This document shows, piece after piece, positions 8,487 to 17,411 of a stretch of 64,000 bases of DNA. The notes beneath the pieces were generated by a model, which had not been told where the DNA came from, did not search any database, and saw only the letters and a list, made by a program, of their open reading frames with translations. This stretch comes from Fibrobacteria bacterium (GTDB lineage: Bacteria > Fibrobacterota > Fibrobacteria > UBA5070): positions 248,001-312,000 of the forward strand of contig JACKCV010000003.1 of assembly GCA_020633825.1 (NCBI GenBank). The letters run 5' to 3'. The translations under genes and the position numbers were made by a program. Each line of letters starts with the position of its first letter. Positions within the stretch are counted from its first letter, which is position 1.

Positions 8487-9167
8487 ATGAATCCGAAACA
8501 CCTTTCCATTCCTCTCGGTCTCCTCCTGGCTGGAATCACCCCTCTCGCGGCGGCCCCTTCCGCCTCCCCCTCCGAAGGACGCTCCGTTCCGACCGCCGTC
8601 CTCCCCTTGGCGGTGGAGGGCGTATCGGAATCGGAAGCCCGCCAGGTCGGAGACGCCTTGGCGACCGCCCTCCAGAATTCCGGGCGGGTGCGGATGCTGG
8701 AACGGTCCCGGATCGACGAGATCCTCGCGGAACAGGGCTTCCAGCAGAGCGGAGCATGCGACCAGGGGGAGTGCGCGGTCGAGGCGGGACGTTTGCTGGG
8801 GGTCGAGCAGCTGGTCGTCGGAACCCTGGGACGGGTCGGGACCAGCGTCCAGATTTCGGCACGGCGCATCGATGTCGGCACCGGCGAGATCCTGGCGTCC
8901 TCCACCCGCAAGGGACCACTTCCGCTGGATCGGGTCCTCTCCCCCCTCGTTGAGTTGGTCGAGCAGGATCTCCTCGAGGGCGGAGGGCCTGCAGGGGACG
9001 CCCGACCGGAGGGCTCGCGCCGCTGGCTCTGGTGGGCGGGTGGAGGAGCCGCGTTGGCGGGTGCGGCCACGGCCTACGTCCTCCTGCGCGAGGACGAAGC
9101 TTCCGGCTCCGGATCGACGCAAACCTCCCCCGTTCCGGATGCGGATCTGCAGGTGGTCCTCCCATGA
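8487..9167 (+). CDS. CsgG-like secreted protein with C-terminal membrane segment
   Basis: 226 residues from ATG 8487, which opens a clean signal peptide (MNPKHLSIPLGLLLAGITPL, cleaved about A-A-A). The body resembles the CsgG/LpoB/FlgO-type fold: VLPLAVEGVSESEARQVGDAL, LQNSGRVRMLERSRIDEILAEQ in two parts, AEQGF with GVEQLVVGTL and a final DVGTGEIL strand. A cysteine pair (ACDQGEC) sits in the middle as in related DUF families. Residues about 178-195 form a hydrophobic helix (WLWWAGGGAALAGAATAYV), followed by a short Ser/Thr-rich tail. Likely periplasmic or envelope-anchored. Its stop overlaps the next ATG (ATGA), coupling it to the first FISUMP lipoprotein. Exact function unknown. Confidence 0.8.
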   Translation: MNPKHLSIPLGLLLAGITPLAAAPSASPSEGRSVPTAVLPLAVEGVSESEARQVGDALATALQNSGRVRMLERSRIDEILAEQGFQQSGACDQGECAVEAGRLLGVEQLVVGTLGRVGTSVQISARRIDVGTGEILASSTRKGPLPLDRVLSPLVELVEQDLLEGGGPAGDARPEGSRRWLWWAGGGAALAGAATAYVLLREDEASGSGSTQTSPVPDADLQVVLP

Positions 9168-10444
9168 GCCCCGGCAAGCACCTCCTGGGGCTGTCCCTGG
9201 CCTGCGCGTTGGCGACGGGCTGCCAGACCGACCTCGGCCCCACGAGTTCGCAACCCTCGGTCGCCTTGCAGGCGCGCCTCCTGGCCGACGCCCCCGCACC
9301 ACCGGTCGAGAGCGTCGCCGTGGCCCTCCTGATCGGAGGAGGAGGGATCGACACCTTGGTGCGCCCCTACCGCAGCGGCGACACCCTGTCCCTCCCTCCC
9401 GTCCCCCACGGGTCCGCGTGGCAGGTCGCGCTGGTGGGGTTCGACACCGAGGAATCCTACCGAGGCCCGGCGACGGGTTTCGTCCAGAAGCGCATCGCGC
9501 GCTGGGGATCCACCGCCCAGGGGATCGCCGACGGCACCTCCGGGAAGCAGACCGTGACGCTCCCCCTGCAGATCCCGGACACCGTCCGGGCGACGGCCAG
9601 CGGCCCCTTCGCGGGCGACTCCGTCGTGGTTTCCGACAACACCTGGAGCGCTTCCCGGGCGCATCCCGCCCTGGAAGCCGACCCCGTCTCCCACGCCGCA
9701 CCCTTCGCCGTGGACTCGCCCGACACCCTCTACCTGGCGCGACGGGAATTGTCGACCTTCGTCCCCGCCCCGCTGGGCTCCTCCTGGTCGTCGTTCGCCT
9801 GGGTCTGGAGCCCCGCGATCCGGATGGTGTTCGCCTCCCCCACCGGACGATCCACTTCCGGCACCTTCACCGACCCCCGCGACGGCCGTCTCTACCGGAC
9901 GACCACGTTCCAGGGTCAGACCTGGATGGCCGAAAACCTATCCTGGGCGGGCTCCGACGGAACCCTCGGTTCCTGCGTGGGCGGAACTCCCGAGGGATGC
10001 TCCACCTGGGGGCGTCTGTACACCTGGATCGAGGCGATGCAGGGAAGCACCGGCTCCGACGCCACCCCCAGCGGGGTCCAGGGCGTCTGCCCTTCGGGAT
10101 GGCACCTGCCCAGCGCCGCCGAATGGGACTCCCTCGCCGCGCACCTGGGAGGAGGCCTCCTCGCCGGAGACTCCCTCAAACGCTCCGGAGCCTGGACGGG
10201 TGGATCCCTCGACGGGGGACGCGACGCCATCGGGTTCGACGCCATCCCCTCCGGGCGGCACGACCCCGACGGAGCCGACTACTACCAGGGGGAATCCGCC
10301 TTCTGGTGGACCTCCTCCCGCAACGGGACCGAGGCCATCCGTCGCGATCTCCTGCGCGACCGCTCGAGCCTCTACCAGGCCGCCACCGACATCTCCGGGA
10401 GCTTCGCCTATTCCCACTCGGTCCGTTGCGTGAAGACTCCATGA
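9164..10444 (+). CDS. FISUMP-domain lipoprotein
   Basis: 426 residues. Signal peptide with lipobox: LACALATGC at the N-terminus, so Cys near residue 21 would be lipidated. Residues about 20-225 are an unrecognised beta-rich region. Residues about 230-426 are the FISUMP domain (TIGR02145): DPRDGRLYRTTTFQGQ, TWMAENLSW, GRLYTWIEAMQ, GVCPSGWHLPSAAEWDSL, then AFWWTSS and the C-terminal SVRCVK. The domain is typical of Fibrobacterota surface proteins; its biochemical activity is not established. Two cysteine pairs look disulfide-ready. Coupled by ATGA to the CsgG-like gene, with the next FISUMP gene 62 bases downstream. Confidence 0.9.
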   Translation: MSPGKHLLGLSLACALATGCQTDLGPTSSQPSVALQARLLADAPAPPVESVAVALLIGGGGIDTLVRPYRSGDTLSLPPVPHGSAWQVALVGFDTEESYRGPATGFVQKRIARWGSTAQGIADGTSGKQTVTLPLQIPDTVRATASGPFAGDSVVVSDNTWSASRAHPALEADPVSHAAPFAVDSPDTLYLARRELSTFVPAPLGSSWSSFAWVWSPAIRMVFASPTGRSTSGTFTDPRDGRLYRTTTFQGQTWMAENLSWAGSDGTLGSCVGGTPEGCSTWGRLYTWIEAMQGSTGSDATPSGVQGVCPSGWHLPSAAEWDSLAAHLGGGLLAGDSLKRSGAWTGGSLDGGRDAIGFDAIPSGRHDPDGADYYQGESAFWWTSSRNGTEAIRRDLLRDRSSLYQAATDISGSFAYSHSVRCVKTP

Positions 10445-10506
10445 TCCCCCCGGATCGCCACCTCCCCGTTTCCCTCCATCACCGTCCCGAACCGGGAGAC
10501 GATTCC

Positions 10507-11610
10507 ATGACACCATCCTTGCTTCGCACCTTGGCCCTCGCGCTCGCCGCCGCGGCGTGTTCGTCCCGGGCGGCGACGATTTCCGGCACCGTGACCGATT
10601 TGGCCGGATCGCCCCTCGCCGACATGCGCGTCGCCTTGCTTCCCGCAGGAGGCTCGACCTGGGCCGACCAGGAGGGCCGATGGACCCTCGGAGGGGAATC
10701 CTCGCTTTCCACCCGGGGCCCCCGGATCGGCGTGCACCCGACGCGGAATCTCGTGCTGGAACGAGGCGTCCTGCGGTTCTCGCCCCGGGGGATGGATCTG
10801 CTCGGACGGCGATCGATCGCCATGGCATCCGGTCGTCGAGGGGAGGAGATCTTCTCCGCGGTCCCCGCGACGCGTTCTGCCGTCGACACCCCCGACAGCA
10901 TCTACTTCGTCCACGCGGGAAGGGTCCTGGGACGCTTTCCCGCCCCCCTCCTCGATTCGTCCTTCGGCGCGATCGCCCTGGACACCGCATCCTCCGGGCG
11001 CGGTGCCCCTTGGAATCCGGCGGTGCCGTACGAGTCCGTTCGCGATGGACGCGACGGACGGGTCTACCGGACGGTGAAGGTCGGCGATGCCGTCTGGATG
11101 GCGGAGAACTTCGACCTGGCCATCCCGGGACGGGACATCCCCTGGGCGGGTGGCGAAGTGGATACCGGGCTCAAATACGGCCGGCACTACGATTGGGCGA
11201 CGGTCATGGCTCTTCCCGATTCCTGCCTGGAGGTGTACTGCCAGGACCAGATCTCCATCCCCCATCGCGGAATCTGTCCGCTGGGATGGCATGTGCCCTC
11301 CGCGGCGGAATGGGACAGCCTTTCGATGCGCACGGGGACGTCCTCCATCTCGGGCCGGACGTTGAAGGCCCTTTCCGGATGGAGCGAGGACAAGGGGGGG
11401 AGCGACACCGCGGGTTTCCGCGCCCTGGGCGCGGGGCGGCGCGATCCCGACGGGGCGTTCCGCTACATCGGAAAGGAAGCCTACTGGTGGACCACCAACG
11501 AGACGTTCCGGACGGATTCCGAATACCGGAACATCTCCTGGGACCAGAACTGGCTCTTCTACAACAAGGCGAAGAACGACGGCTTCTCCCTGCGCTGCGT
11601 CCAGGACTGA
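10507..11610 (+). CDS. FISUMP-domain secreted protein with carboxypeptidase-regulatory-like N-terminus
   Basis: 367 residues from ATG 10507 (GGGAGAC upstream). Signal peptide LRTLALALAAAACSS; the Cys could make it a lipoprotein. Residues about 22-60 (ISGTVTDLAGSPLADMRVAL) look like a CarboxypepD_reg beta sandwich. Residues about 175-367 form the FISUMP domain: DGRDGRVYRTVKVGDA, VWMAENFDLAI, GICPLGWHVPSAAEWDSL, AYWWTTNE and FSLRCVQD at the end. An in-frame upstream ATG at 10441 would add 22 residues ahead of the signal peptide and is disfavoured. It is the second of two adjacent FISUMP genes and shares their promoter at 8349 or has its own weak one. Confidence 0.88.
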   Translation: MTPSLLRTLALALAAAACSSRAATISGTVTDLAGSPLADMRVALLPAGGSTWADQEGRWTLGGESSLSTRGPRIGVHPTRNLVLERGVLRFSPRGMDLLGRRSIAMASGRRGEEIFSAVPATRSAVDTPDSIYFVHAGRVLGRFPAPLLDSSFGAIALDTASSGRGAPWNPAVPYESVRDGRDGRVYRTVKVGDAVWMAENFDLAIPGRDIPWAGGEVDTGLKYGRHYDWATVMALPDSCLEVYCQDQISIPHRGICPLGWHVPSAAEWDSLSMRTGTSSISGRTLKALSGWSEDKGGSDTAGFRALGAGRRDPDGAFRYIGKEAYWWTTNETFRTDSEYRNISWDQNWLFYNKAKNDGFSLRCVQD

Positions 11611-11675
11611 GTCGCGCGGAGGATTCGCGCCCCGAGGGGGGCGCGACGCCCTTGCCCGAGTAGGTTGTGGATCCG

Positions 11676-12737
11676 ATGGCGAAGACCACCTTCAACCTGC
11701 TTTCCTCCTCCCTGCTCCTGCTTTCGGGCTGCTCCGGCACCCAGGTGGGCGAGAGGATCCGCCATTCGCCGCAATGGCGCGACGGGAAGTTCCACAACGC
11801 CCAACCGATGCGCAACGAGTTCCTGCTGGGGTTGCGCAACTGGTGGAACGCCTCCCCGGAGGCGACGCCGAAGGATCCGCTCCCCGTGCAGGAGGTGGAC
11901 TCGGCGCGGTTCCACACGCCCCCCAGGACGGGATTGCGCGTCACCTGGCTGGGCCATTCCACGTCCCTCGTGGAGATGGACGGGATCCGCGTCCTGATCG
12001 ACCCCGTGTGGGGTCCGCGCGCCTCGCTGGTCTCCTGGGCCGGACCCAAGAGGTGGTACCCCCCTCCCCTGGATCTCCAGGGACTCCCCGAGCTGGATGC
12101 CGTGCTGATCTCCCACGACCATTTCGACCACCTCGACGAAGGAACCATCCGGAAGCTGGGAAACCGGACCGACCGCTTCATCGTACCCCTGGGTGTCGGA
12201 AAACGACTCCTCGCCTGGGGGATCGACTCCGGCCGCATCGAGGAACTCGACTGGTGGGATTCCCTGATGGTCCGGGAGATCCGGGTCGTTTCCACCCCGG
12301 CTCGTCATGCCAGCGGCAGATCCCTGTTCGACCGGGACCGGAGCTTGTGGTGCGGGTTCGCCCTGAGCGGCCCCACCCGGAGCCTCTACTACTCCGGCGA
12401 CACCGGCCCGCAGGAGGCGTTCGCGGAAATCGGCCGCCGCCTGGGCCCTTTCGACCTGACACTGCTCGAGTGCGGCCAGTACGACCCTGCCTGGCCGGAT
12501 TGGCACATGGCACCGGAATCGACCCTTTCCGCCCATCGCGCCGTGGACGGCAAAGTGCTCATGCCGGTCCATTGGGGGTTGTTCAAGCTGGCCTTCCACT
12601 CCTGGAAGGAGCCGATCGAACGACTGCTCCAAGCCAACGCCGACAGTCTCTCGACGATCGTCGTGCCCCGACCCGGAGGAAGCTTCGAACCTCCGGAGGA
12701 GCAGCCGCACGATCCGTGGTGGGAACCTCTGCGCTGA
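11676..12737 (+). CDS. Metallo-beta-lactamase-fold lipoprotein (UlaG/NAPE-PLD-like hydrolase)
   Basis: 353 residues from ATG 11676. The N-terminus LLSSSLLLLSGCS is a lipobox. The catalytic fold shows WLGHSTSLVEMDG, the metal motif SHDHFDHLD (H-x-H-x-D-H), a later histidine in TPARHASG, the bridging aspartate in YYSGDTG and the terminal metal histidine in MPVHWG. The order and the WLGHS / PVHWG pairs match the UlaG and NAPE-phospholipase D-like branch of the superfamily, whose members cleave phosphodiesters or lactones. The substrate is not readable. Likely envelope-anchored. A GTG at 11667 is an alternative start. It converges with the beta-helix gene 22 bases downstream. Confidence 0.85.
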   Translation: MAKTTFNLLSSSLLLLSGCSGTQVGERIRHSPQWRDGKFHNAQPMRNEFLLGLRNWWNASPEATPKDPLPVQEVDSARFHTPPRTGLRVTWLGHSTSLVEMDGIRVLIDPVWGPRASLVSWAGPKRWYPPPLDLQGLPELDAVLISHDHFDHLDEGTIRKLGNRTDRFIVPLGVGKRLLAWGIDSGRIEELDWWDSLMVREIRVVSTPARHASGRSLFDRDRSLWCGFALSGPTRSLYYSGDTGPQEAFAEIGRRLGPFDLTLLECGQYDPAWPDWHMAPESTLSAHRAVDGKVLMPVHWGLFKLAFHSWKEPIERLLQANADSLSTIVVPRPGGSFEPPEEQPHDPWWEPLR

Positions 12738-12759
12738 GACGGGGGCGCTCCGGAAGCCT

Positions 12760-14316
12760 TCAGGGAACGAGGAGCCGCAATCCTTCCGGCGTCCCGGGGA
12801 GCCGCCTTCCCAGAAGGTCGTGGACGCGAATCGCCTCCGATCCGGCCCGCGGGGATCGGTAGAGCACCGCGTCGGTGGGAAGGAATTCGAAGGCTCCCAC
12901 GTCCACGGATCTCCCCAGCGGGAGAGCCGTGCCATCGGGATCGGTGGCACCTTCCAGGGCACCGACCGGAAGCCCCGCGTCCACCAACGGGGACGACGAA
13001 CGGGAGATCCTGAAATCCCCTCCCGCGGGATCCTTCAACCCCAACGTGTCGGGACGACGGGAACCGACATTTCCCTTCATGCCCGCCAGATGGGCGTCCC
13101 GCTGGGACCTGGTGTTGAAGTCCATGTAGGTCTCCGGATCCTTCTTCCAGAAGTTCTGGGACGCGTAGTCCACGACCGGCGACAACACGAGATTGTTCAG
13201 GGCCACATACGGGGTCTTCGGCTGTTCCTTCCCGACGAGGGTCGTGTCGAGGGCCTCCGTCACCCCATCGTTGTAGAAGATCCCCGACCGCACGGGATAG
13301 GCCACGGTGTTGTTGGCGACCAGATAGCCCCGGGAGGGATCGTCGAACGGATTGCGCGCATGCATGAAGATCCCGTACCCCCCGCTCCAGGCGAAGACGT
13401 TGTGGGTGAGGCTGCATCCGCTGGCCCCGTTGATCAGCTGGATCCCGGAAGCGGTCTGGGGTCCCCAGGAGGAATCGTTCGTGACCAGGTTGGCGTGGAT
13501 CGAGTAGATCCCCCCTCCCACGCTCATCCCGAAATTCTGCTGGGGCTCCTTGGCGAGACCGTAGTTGTGGATCGTGTTGTGGTGGATCGATCCATCGCGG
13601 CGCACCAGGTTCACCTGGATCCCGTCCCAACCGGCCCTTTCCACCCGGTTGTGGTCCACCTCCACGTTCTCCAGCCAGTGCCCGAAGGCGTAGGTCCCGT
13701 CGCAGATCTGCTTGGACTTCACGAGATATCCGCCGGTGTACCCGATGTACATGCCTTCGCCGTGGGTGTCGTGGATGTAGTTGTGGTGGATCCGGAGGTT
13801 CCTCAAGACGAATCCATTGCGCCGCCAGGTGGCCGAATCGGAGCAGTTGGGATCGGTCTTGGCCATGATTCCCGCGAATCCGGTGCGGCGGATTTCCAGG
13901 TGGTGGATCTCGAAATCGGTGCTGAGGTCCCCCACGGCGACCCCGACGCCTCCGGACACGACCGTGTCGACCACGATCCCGTATTCCAACGACGGATCCC
14001 CATCGCCGGCCAGGACGACATGGCTGGACCTCTGGAAGGCGATCCCGTGGTATTTGGGAGCTTGGATGAGCACGCGCCCCCCTTGGTTGCGGATCACGAT
14101 CGGACGCAGGCTGTCGCCATGGAGATCGATGAAACGGAGCCCGGCCGCGTACTCCCCGGCGGGAATCGCGATGGTGTCGCCAGGACCGGTCCCGAGATCG
14201 GCCCCTTTGCGGATGTTCACCACAGTGGAAGTCAACCCCTCCAGAACGATGGTCCGAGAGGAAGCGAGGGTGGACAAGGCGCAAACGGCGGACGAAACAA
14301 GGGCGACGACCTTCAT
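12760..14316 (-). CDS. Secreted right-handed parallel beta-helix protein
   Basis: 518 residues from ATG 14316, chosen because AGGAG lies upstream and a signal peptide (MKVVALVSSAVCALSTLAS) begins there; an ATG at 14394 gives a non-signal-like extension. Successive coils can be seen: FEIHHLEIRRTGFAGI, FVLRNLRIHHNYIHDT, ENVEVDHNRVERAGWDGIQV, SIHHNTIHNYG and GCSLTHNVFAWSGGYGI, i.e. PbH1 repeats with asparagine ladders as in pectate lyase-like and mannuronan epimerase-like proteins. The last 25 residues (RVHDLLGRRLPGTPEGLR) resemble a compact C-terminal sorting tail. Substrate unknown, polysaccharide likely. A TACAAT hexamer at 14402-14407 (minus) is a candidate -10 element. Confidence 0.85.
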   Translation of the reverse strand: MKVVALVSSAVCALSTLASSRTIVLEGLTSTVVNIRKGADLGTGPGDTIAIPAGEYAAGLRFIDLHGDSLRPIVIRNQGGRVLIQAPKYHGIAFQRSSHVVLAGDGDPSLEYGIVVDTVVSGGVGVAVGDLSTDFEIHHLEIRRTGFAGIMAKTDPNCSDSATWRRNGFVLRNLRIHHNYIHDTHGEGMYIGYTGGYLVKSKQICDGTYAFGHWLENVEVDHNRVERAGWDGIQVNLVRRDGSIHHNTIHNYGLAKEPQQNFGMSVGGGIYSIHANLVTNDSSWGPQTASGIQLINGASGCSLTHNVFAWSGGYGIFMHARNPFDDPSRGYLVANNTVAYPVRSGIFYNDGVTEALDTTLVGKEQPKTPYVALNNLVLSPVVDYASQNFWKKDPETYMDFNTRSQRDAHLAGMKGNVGSRRPDTLGLKDPAGGDFRISRSSSPLVDAGLPVGALEGATDPDGTALPLGRSVDVGAFEFLPTDAVLYRSPRAGSEAIRVHDLLGRRLPGTPEGLRLLVP

Positions 14317-14449
14317 GACCGATCTCCTGGAACGGGAGCTTGGAGCACTCGTTGGGGATGGCGGGCCGGACCCGAGGTACGGCATCCCTTCCATCCCCTG
14401 TATTGTACCGCTTCGAGGGCCGGTGCGGAGGTCCGATCCGGAGGCTTTT

Positions 14450-15169
14450 TCAGGTGCCGGAGTTGATGCCCCGGTCGGTCATCGAGAGGGCCTGCCGGAA
14501 ACGGGTCTTCAAGCGCCACAGTTGGGCCGGACGGTGGGCGCCGGACCGTTGCATCTCGCCTTCCACCGGCTCCAGGAAGTCGAGTTCCGCCATCTTGCGC
14601 CGGAAGCTGACCTTGTTCACGGGTTCCCCGAGGAGCGATTCGTAGACCGACTGGAGTTCCGGCAGGGTGAACGGGGGCTGGCAAAGGTGGACCGGCAGGC
14701 TCGAATAGGAACTCTTGGAGCGCACCCGATCGGAGGCGGCCCGAACGATGTCGGCATGGTCGAACGGCAAACCGCCGAGGTCGTGGACCTTGCGCAGGCC
14801 AAGCCCCTTGCCGACGGCTTCTTCGAGGGACGACTCGGGGACCAACGTCACCCAGGCGATGGAAACGCTCCATCCGCGAGGATCCCGGGCTCGTCCCGAG
14901 AACACCGACAACTGTTCGAGGTAGGGCCCGGAAACCCCCGCCTTCTCCCGAAGGACCCGCAGGGCGCATTCGCGGGCGTCGGCATCCTCCTGGGGATGGA
15001 CGAACCCTCCCGGCAGGGCTTGCACACCTCGGAAGGGATCGGCGTCCCGTGCCACCACGGCGAAGTGGAGTTCGCCCAGGTGGAGGGTCAGGAGCACCAC
15101 ATCGACCGTGCACAGAACGGGATCCGGAAGGATCTCGGGAGCGATGGCCATGTTCTTTGCTTTTTGCAT
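14450..15169 (-). CDS. nrtR: NrtR-family Nudix-related transcriptional regulator of NAD metabolism
   Basis: 239 residues. Residues about 15-145 form a Nudix fold whose box is degenerate: after GGFVHPQED the catalytic R-E-x-x-E-E-x-G becomes R-V-L-R-E-K-A-G, so hydrolysis is unlikely. Residues about 150-239 form the winged-helix part typical of NrtR (FTLPELQSVYESLLGEPV, NKVSFRRKM, DFLEPVEG). In NrtR regulators the dead Nudix domain senses ADP-ribose and the dimer represses NAD genes. It is divergent from pncA-pncB-nadE-nadM, a typical target set. Start may be 15169 or ATG 15151; the conserved fold begins after both. Confidence 0.85.
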   Translation of the reverse strand: MQKAKNMAIAPEILPDPVLCTVDVVLLTLHLGELHFAVVARDADPFRGVQALPGGFVHPQEDADARECALRVLREKAGVSGPYLEQLSVFSGRARDPRGWSVSIAWVTLVPESSLEEAVGKGLGLRKVHDLGGLPFDHADIVRAASDRVRSKSSYSSLPVHLCQPPFTLPELQSVYESLLGEPVNKVSFRRKMAELDFLEPVEGEMQRSGAHRPAQLWRLKTRFRQALSMTDRGINSGT

Positions 15170-15305
15170 CTATGTCAAACCTAACATTCCTCGCCACGGA
15201 ATCGGAGGAATGATCACCTTTGAGGTCCTGAATGTCGAACCTCTGCAGCAACCCTCGGCACGAGGGCGGAATGGGCCCCAGAATACTTTGTTGCTTTTTG
15301 CATCT
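15157..15305 (+). repeat. Pair of 15-base direct repeats flanking the nrtR/pncA control region
   Basis: TTGCTTTTTGCATCT occurs exactly at 15157-15171 and again at 15291-15305. The first copy covers the putative start of nrtR and is followed by TATGTCAAACCTAAC; the second is just before the palindrome at 15312-15334, which contains TATGTAACTAAC. The two copies with similar flanks look like two related regulatory blocks, one per divergent gene. AT-rich in an otherwise GC-rich window. Confidence 0.6.
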
Positions 15306-15311
15306 TTTGCA

Positions 15312-15334
15312 GTTAGATTATCTATGTAACTAAC
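15312..15334 (+). promoter_or_regulatory. Probable NrtR operator of the NAD salvage operon
   Basis: A 23-base imperfect palindrome with half-sites GTTAGATTA and GTAACTAAC, whose outer arms GTTAG and CTAAC match perfectly. It lies 19 bases before the pncA start codon and overlaps TATCTATGT, a plausible -10 area, so binding would block transcription. A related half-site (CCTAAC) occurs at 15180-15185. Assignment to NrtR rests on the adjacent regulator gene. Confidence 0.6.
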
Positions 15335-15353
15335 AACGACAGGAGACCCCAGC

Positions 15354-16190
15354 ATGCAGCCCCTCCATCTTCTCGTCATCGATCCCCAGAACGACTTCTG
15401 CGACCTACCCGATCCCCTGCTCCCCATCCAGGGGGCGGGAGGCCGGATGCGCCCCGCCCTGCCCGTCCCCGGCGCCCACCAGGACATGGTCCGGCTGGCC
15501 CGCTGGATCCGCGGTCATGTGGACGCCCTCGACGCGGTGACCCTCACCCTCGACCAGCATCACCGCCTGGACATCGCCCATCCGCCGTTCTGGCGCCGGG
15601 CCGACGGCGGCCCCGTGCAACCCTTCACCCCCATCCTGGCCCGGCAGGTCGAGGCAGGGGAATTCCAGCCCGCCACCGGACTGGACCGCCAACGCGCCTT
15701 GACCTACCTCAAGGACCTCGAGAGCCAGGCGCGCACCACCCACATGGTGTGGCCCATCCATTGCCAGATCGGGACCTGGGGGGCCGCCGTGCACGCCGGA
15801 TTGCAGGATGCCCTCGATCTCTGGGAGGACACGACGGGCCGGCAGGTCGCACACGTCGCGAAAGGCACCCACCCTTGGACCGAACACTACAGCGCCATCC
15901 AGGCCGAAATCCCCGATCCCGACGAACCTGCCACGCTTCCCAACCAGGATCTGCTGCGAATGCTCGCGGACTCGCGAACCCTGGTGATCGCCGGCGAGGC
16001 CGGAAGCCACTGCGTGCGCGCCACGGTGGAGCACATCGTCGCCAGTTGGCCGCACGCTCCGGAACGGATCGTCCTGGCCGTCGACGCCATGAGCCCGGTT
16101 CCTGGATTCGAAACCGTCCAGGACCGATTCCTCGAAACCATGGCGAACCGTGGGGTGCGCACCCTCCCCCTCGACGCCATCCCCCACTGA
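15354..16190 (+). CDS. pncA: Nicotinamidase-family cysteine hydrolase
   Basis: 278 residues, longer than the usual 180-215. Isochorismatase-like fold with the catalytic triad visible: Asp10 in VIDPQNDFC, the Lys of HVAKGTHPW and the nucleophile Cys in GEAGSHCV; metal ligands are likely in TLDQHHRLDIAHP. Nicotinamidase converts nicotinamide to nicotinate, the substrate of the next gene's product. The context (pncB, nadE and nadM follow in order) makes PncA more likely than another member of the superfamily. AGGAG lies 10 bases upstream of the ATG. First gene of the operon behind the NrtR-type site. Confidence 0.9.
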   Translation: MQPLHLLVIDPQNDFCDLPDPLLPIQGAGGRMRPALPVPGAHQDMVRLARWIRGHVDALDAVTLTLDQHHRLDIAHPPFWRRADGGPVQPFTPILARQVEAGEFQPATGLDRQRALTYLKDLESQARTTHMVWPIHCQIGTWGAAVHAGLQDALDLWEDTTGRQVAHVAKGTHPWTEHYSAIQAEIPDPDEPATLPNQDLLRMLADSRTLVIAGEAGSHCVRATVEHIVASWPHAPERIVLAVDAMSPVPGFETVQDRFLETMANRGVRTLPLDAIPH

Positions 16191-16208
16191 CCTCGAAGGA
16201 CCCCCGAC

Positions 16209-17411
16209 ATGCCCATCGTGCGAAGCCTCCTCGAAACGGATCTCTACAAGTTCACCATGTGGCAGGCCTTCCTGCACAGCCACCCCGGAGCCGAGGCGGA
16301 ATACGCGTTCGTGTGCCGCAGTCGCACCGAGTTCCCCCTCGCCGAATTGCGGGACGAGGTGCAGTCCGAACTCGAACACCTCTGCACCTTGCACTTCCTT
16401 CCGGAGGAACTGCAGTACCTCCGGGGACTCCGCTACCTCAAGGACGACTACGTCGATTTCCTCTCCGTCTTCCGGTTCCAGATGCGGTTCCTCGAAATCG
16501 GAACCGACGGGGAGAACCTGGTGGTGAAGGCGCGCGGCCCGATCGCCCACGTGATGGGCTTCGAGATCTTCGTGCTCTACATCGTGAACGAACTGTATTT
16601 CCGACGGCTCGGCCGCACCGAGGAAGCCCTGGCCGAAGCCCGTGAACGCCTCGAGCGGAAGATCCGGCTGGTTTCGGAAGCGACCCTCCCCGGCGAGGCC
16701 GAAGGGGACTTTCCGTTCACGTTCTTCGAATTCGGCCTGCGTCGACGGTTTTCGGCCGCCTGGCAGGACGAGATGCTGCAACGCCTGGTCGCGGAGCTGC
16801 CCGGGAGACTGGGAGGAACCTCCAACGTCTACCTGGCGTACAAGCACGGCCTCAAGCCCATCGGCACCATGGCCCACGAATTCCTCCAGGCCTACCAGGC
16901 CTTCGGCTTCCGCCTGCGCGACTTCCAGAAGGCGGCCCTCGAGGGATGGGTCCAGGAATTCCGTGGAGATCTGGGAATCGCCCTCACCGACGTGGTCGGG
17001 ATGGACGCCTTCCTGGGCGATTTCGACCTCTATTTCGCCAAGCTCTTCGATGGATTGCGGCACGATTCGGGAGATCCCGTGGAATGGGGAGAGAAGGCCA
17101 TCGCCCACTACCGGAAACTCCACATCGATCCCCGGACCAAGCGCCTGGTCTTCTCGGACGGCCTGGACATCCCGGGGGCCTTGCGCTTGCACGAACACTT
17201 CCGCACCCGCATCCCCACCGCCTTCGGCATCGGCACCAACCTTTCCAACGACACCATCCACCGACCGCTCAACATCGTGATGAAGATCCTGACCTGCAAC
17301 GGACAACCCGTGGCGAAGCTCTCCGACAGCCCGGGCAAGACCCTGTGCCAGGACCAGGCGTTCCTGGCATATCTGCGCCAGGTGTTCGGCATCGCGACGG
17401 TGGCCCCATGA
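16209..17411 (+). CDS. pncB: Nicotinate phosphoribosyltransferase
   Basis: 400 residues, normal for PncB, which joins nicotinate and phosphoribosyl pyrophosphate to give nicotinate mononucleotide. Landmarks: [15 protein letters not shown] at the start, [10 protein letters not shown], the GTSNVYLA loop, the autophosphorylation histidine in [19 protein letters not shown] and GIGTNLSND. It starts 18 bases after pncA and its stop overlaps nadE (ATGA). Confidence 0.96.
   Translation: MPIVRSLLETDLYKFTMWQAFLHSHPGAEAEYAFVCRSRTEFPLAELRDEVQSELEHLCTLHFLPEELQYLRGLRYLKDDYVDFLSVFRFQMRFLEIGTDGENLVVKARGPIAHVMGFEIFVLYIVNELYFRRLGRTEEALAEARERLERKIRLVSEATLPGEAEGDFPFTFFEFGLRRRFSAAWQDEMLQRLVAELPGRLGGTSNVYLAYKHGLKPIGTMAHEFLQAYQAFGFRLRDFQKAALEGWVQEFRGDLGIALTDVVGMDAFLGDFDLYFAKLFDGLRHDSGDPVEWGEKAIAHYRKLHIDPRTKRLVFSDGLDIPGALRLHEHFRTRIPTAFGIGTNLSNDTIHRPLNIVMKILTCNGQPVAKLSDSPGKTLCQDQAFLAYLRQVFGIATVAP

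Noticed and set aside
16946..17407. Upstream extension of the nadE reading frame
   Set aside because: It overlaps pncB out of frame; the conserved NadE N-terminus starts at ATG 17408 with an ATGA overlap.
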